Origin: an uncultured Oscillospiraceae bacterium
Lineage (GTDB): Bacteria; Bacillota; Clostridia; Oscillospirales; Oscillospiraceae
NCBI GenBank assembly: GCA_934655935.1
Contig: CAKUHJ010000042.1
Span: 1-13,617, forward strand
Reading direction: 5' to 3'
DNA: 13,617 bases
Shown here: positions 13,461-13,617 of the stretch, one piece after another
Numbering within the stretch: the stretch's first letter is position 1
Layout: the number at the start of each line of letters is the position of its first letter
Translations under genes and position numbers: made by a program
Notes under the pieces: generated by a model
Database searches by the model: none
Told to the model about the DNA's origin: nothing
What the model saw: only the letters and a program-made list of their open reading frames with translations

Positions 13461-13617
13461 AGAAAAAACGCTATTTTTCGCGCGGCATGTGCTTTCTGCT
13501 GTGCGCGCTGTTTGCGCTTTTGTTCCTGCTGCCGACGGTCCTCACCATCACGAATTCCTTCATGACCCAGAGCGAGATCACGGCCAACTATGGCCAGGTC
13601 TTTGACAACGCGAAGGA
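13457..13617 (+). CDS. ABC transporter permease, MalG/UgpE-like (5' part, cut by window edge)
   Basis: Only the first 53 residues are visible: a very basic start MKKKRYFSRG, a first membrane segment (about 11-30) and LTITNSFMTQSEITANYGQVF, a pattern typical of the start of the second CUT1 permease, where a small periplasmic loop follows TM1. It begins in the ATGA overlap with the first permease gene; GGAAAGGA (13439-13446) could serve as ribosome site, since GGAGGG touches the ATG directly. It would form a heterodimer with the upstream permease. Confidence 0.88.
   Translation, partial: MKKKRYFSRGMCFLLCALFALLFLLPTVLTITNSFMTQSEITANYGQVFDNAK

Noticed and set aside
1..13617. Mobile elements, CRISPR arrays, tRNA genes or prophage traces
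   Set aside because: I looked on both strands and saw no transposase, regular spaced repeats, tRNA-like cloverleaf or integrase; the gene content reads as stable chromosome.

Overview
The window looks like a chromosomal segment of a GC-rich anaerobic Firmicute, most likely a gut Oscillospiraceae/Ruminococcaceae-type clostridium. The clues are strong AGGAGG-type ribosome sites next to sigma-A promoters, several TTG starts, an MEP isoprenoid pathway, a glycine riboswitch, a VanR/VanS-like two-component pair and a lipoprotein-dependent ABC importer of clostridial style. This placement is inference from gene content and base composition; no genus can be fixed. All protein genes lie on the + strand; only the RNase P RNA at the left edge is on the - strand.

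Left part (1-2814): the 5' end of rnpB (-) diverges from a compact operon murD-ispD-ispF. The two promoters face each other and their -35 elements sit on a short palindrome. The operon pairs the D-glutamate-adding ligase of peptidoglycan synthesis with two MEP-pathway enzymes that supply isoprenoid precursors, including those for the undecaprenyl carrier.

Middle (2815-7680): glyA (serine hydroxymethyltransferase) has its own promoter, a single-aptamer glycine riboswitch with an upstream accessory hairpin, and an intrinsic terminator in the leader. A strong terminator ends glyA. It is followed by a heavily folded, apparently non-coding 130-base stretch, then an RluA-type pseudouridine synthase, a MATE-family efflux protein with a promoter inside the preceding gene, and a uridine-kinase-like P-loop protein ending at a GC-rich terminator-like hairpin.

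Right part (7682-13617): a two-component system (OmpR-type regulator plus HAMP/HisKA kinase) is followed by a large lipoprotein with a propeller-like N-terminal half and an ABC solute-binding C-terminal half, then two permease genes (the second cut by the window edge). Similar CTTAA direct repeats, spaced about one helical turn, sit upstream of both the regulator gene and the lipoprotein gene. I infer that the two-component system regulates itself and the importer. A perfect 15-bp intercistronic hairpin separates the binding-protein gene from the permeases and may set their relative expression. No ATPase subunit is visible. The two-component/chimeric-binding-protein importer is the most system-like unit here. 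I see no mobile element, CRISPR array or tRNA.
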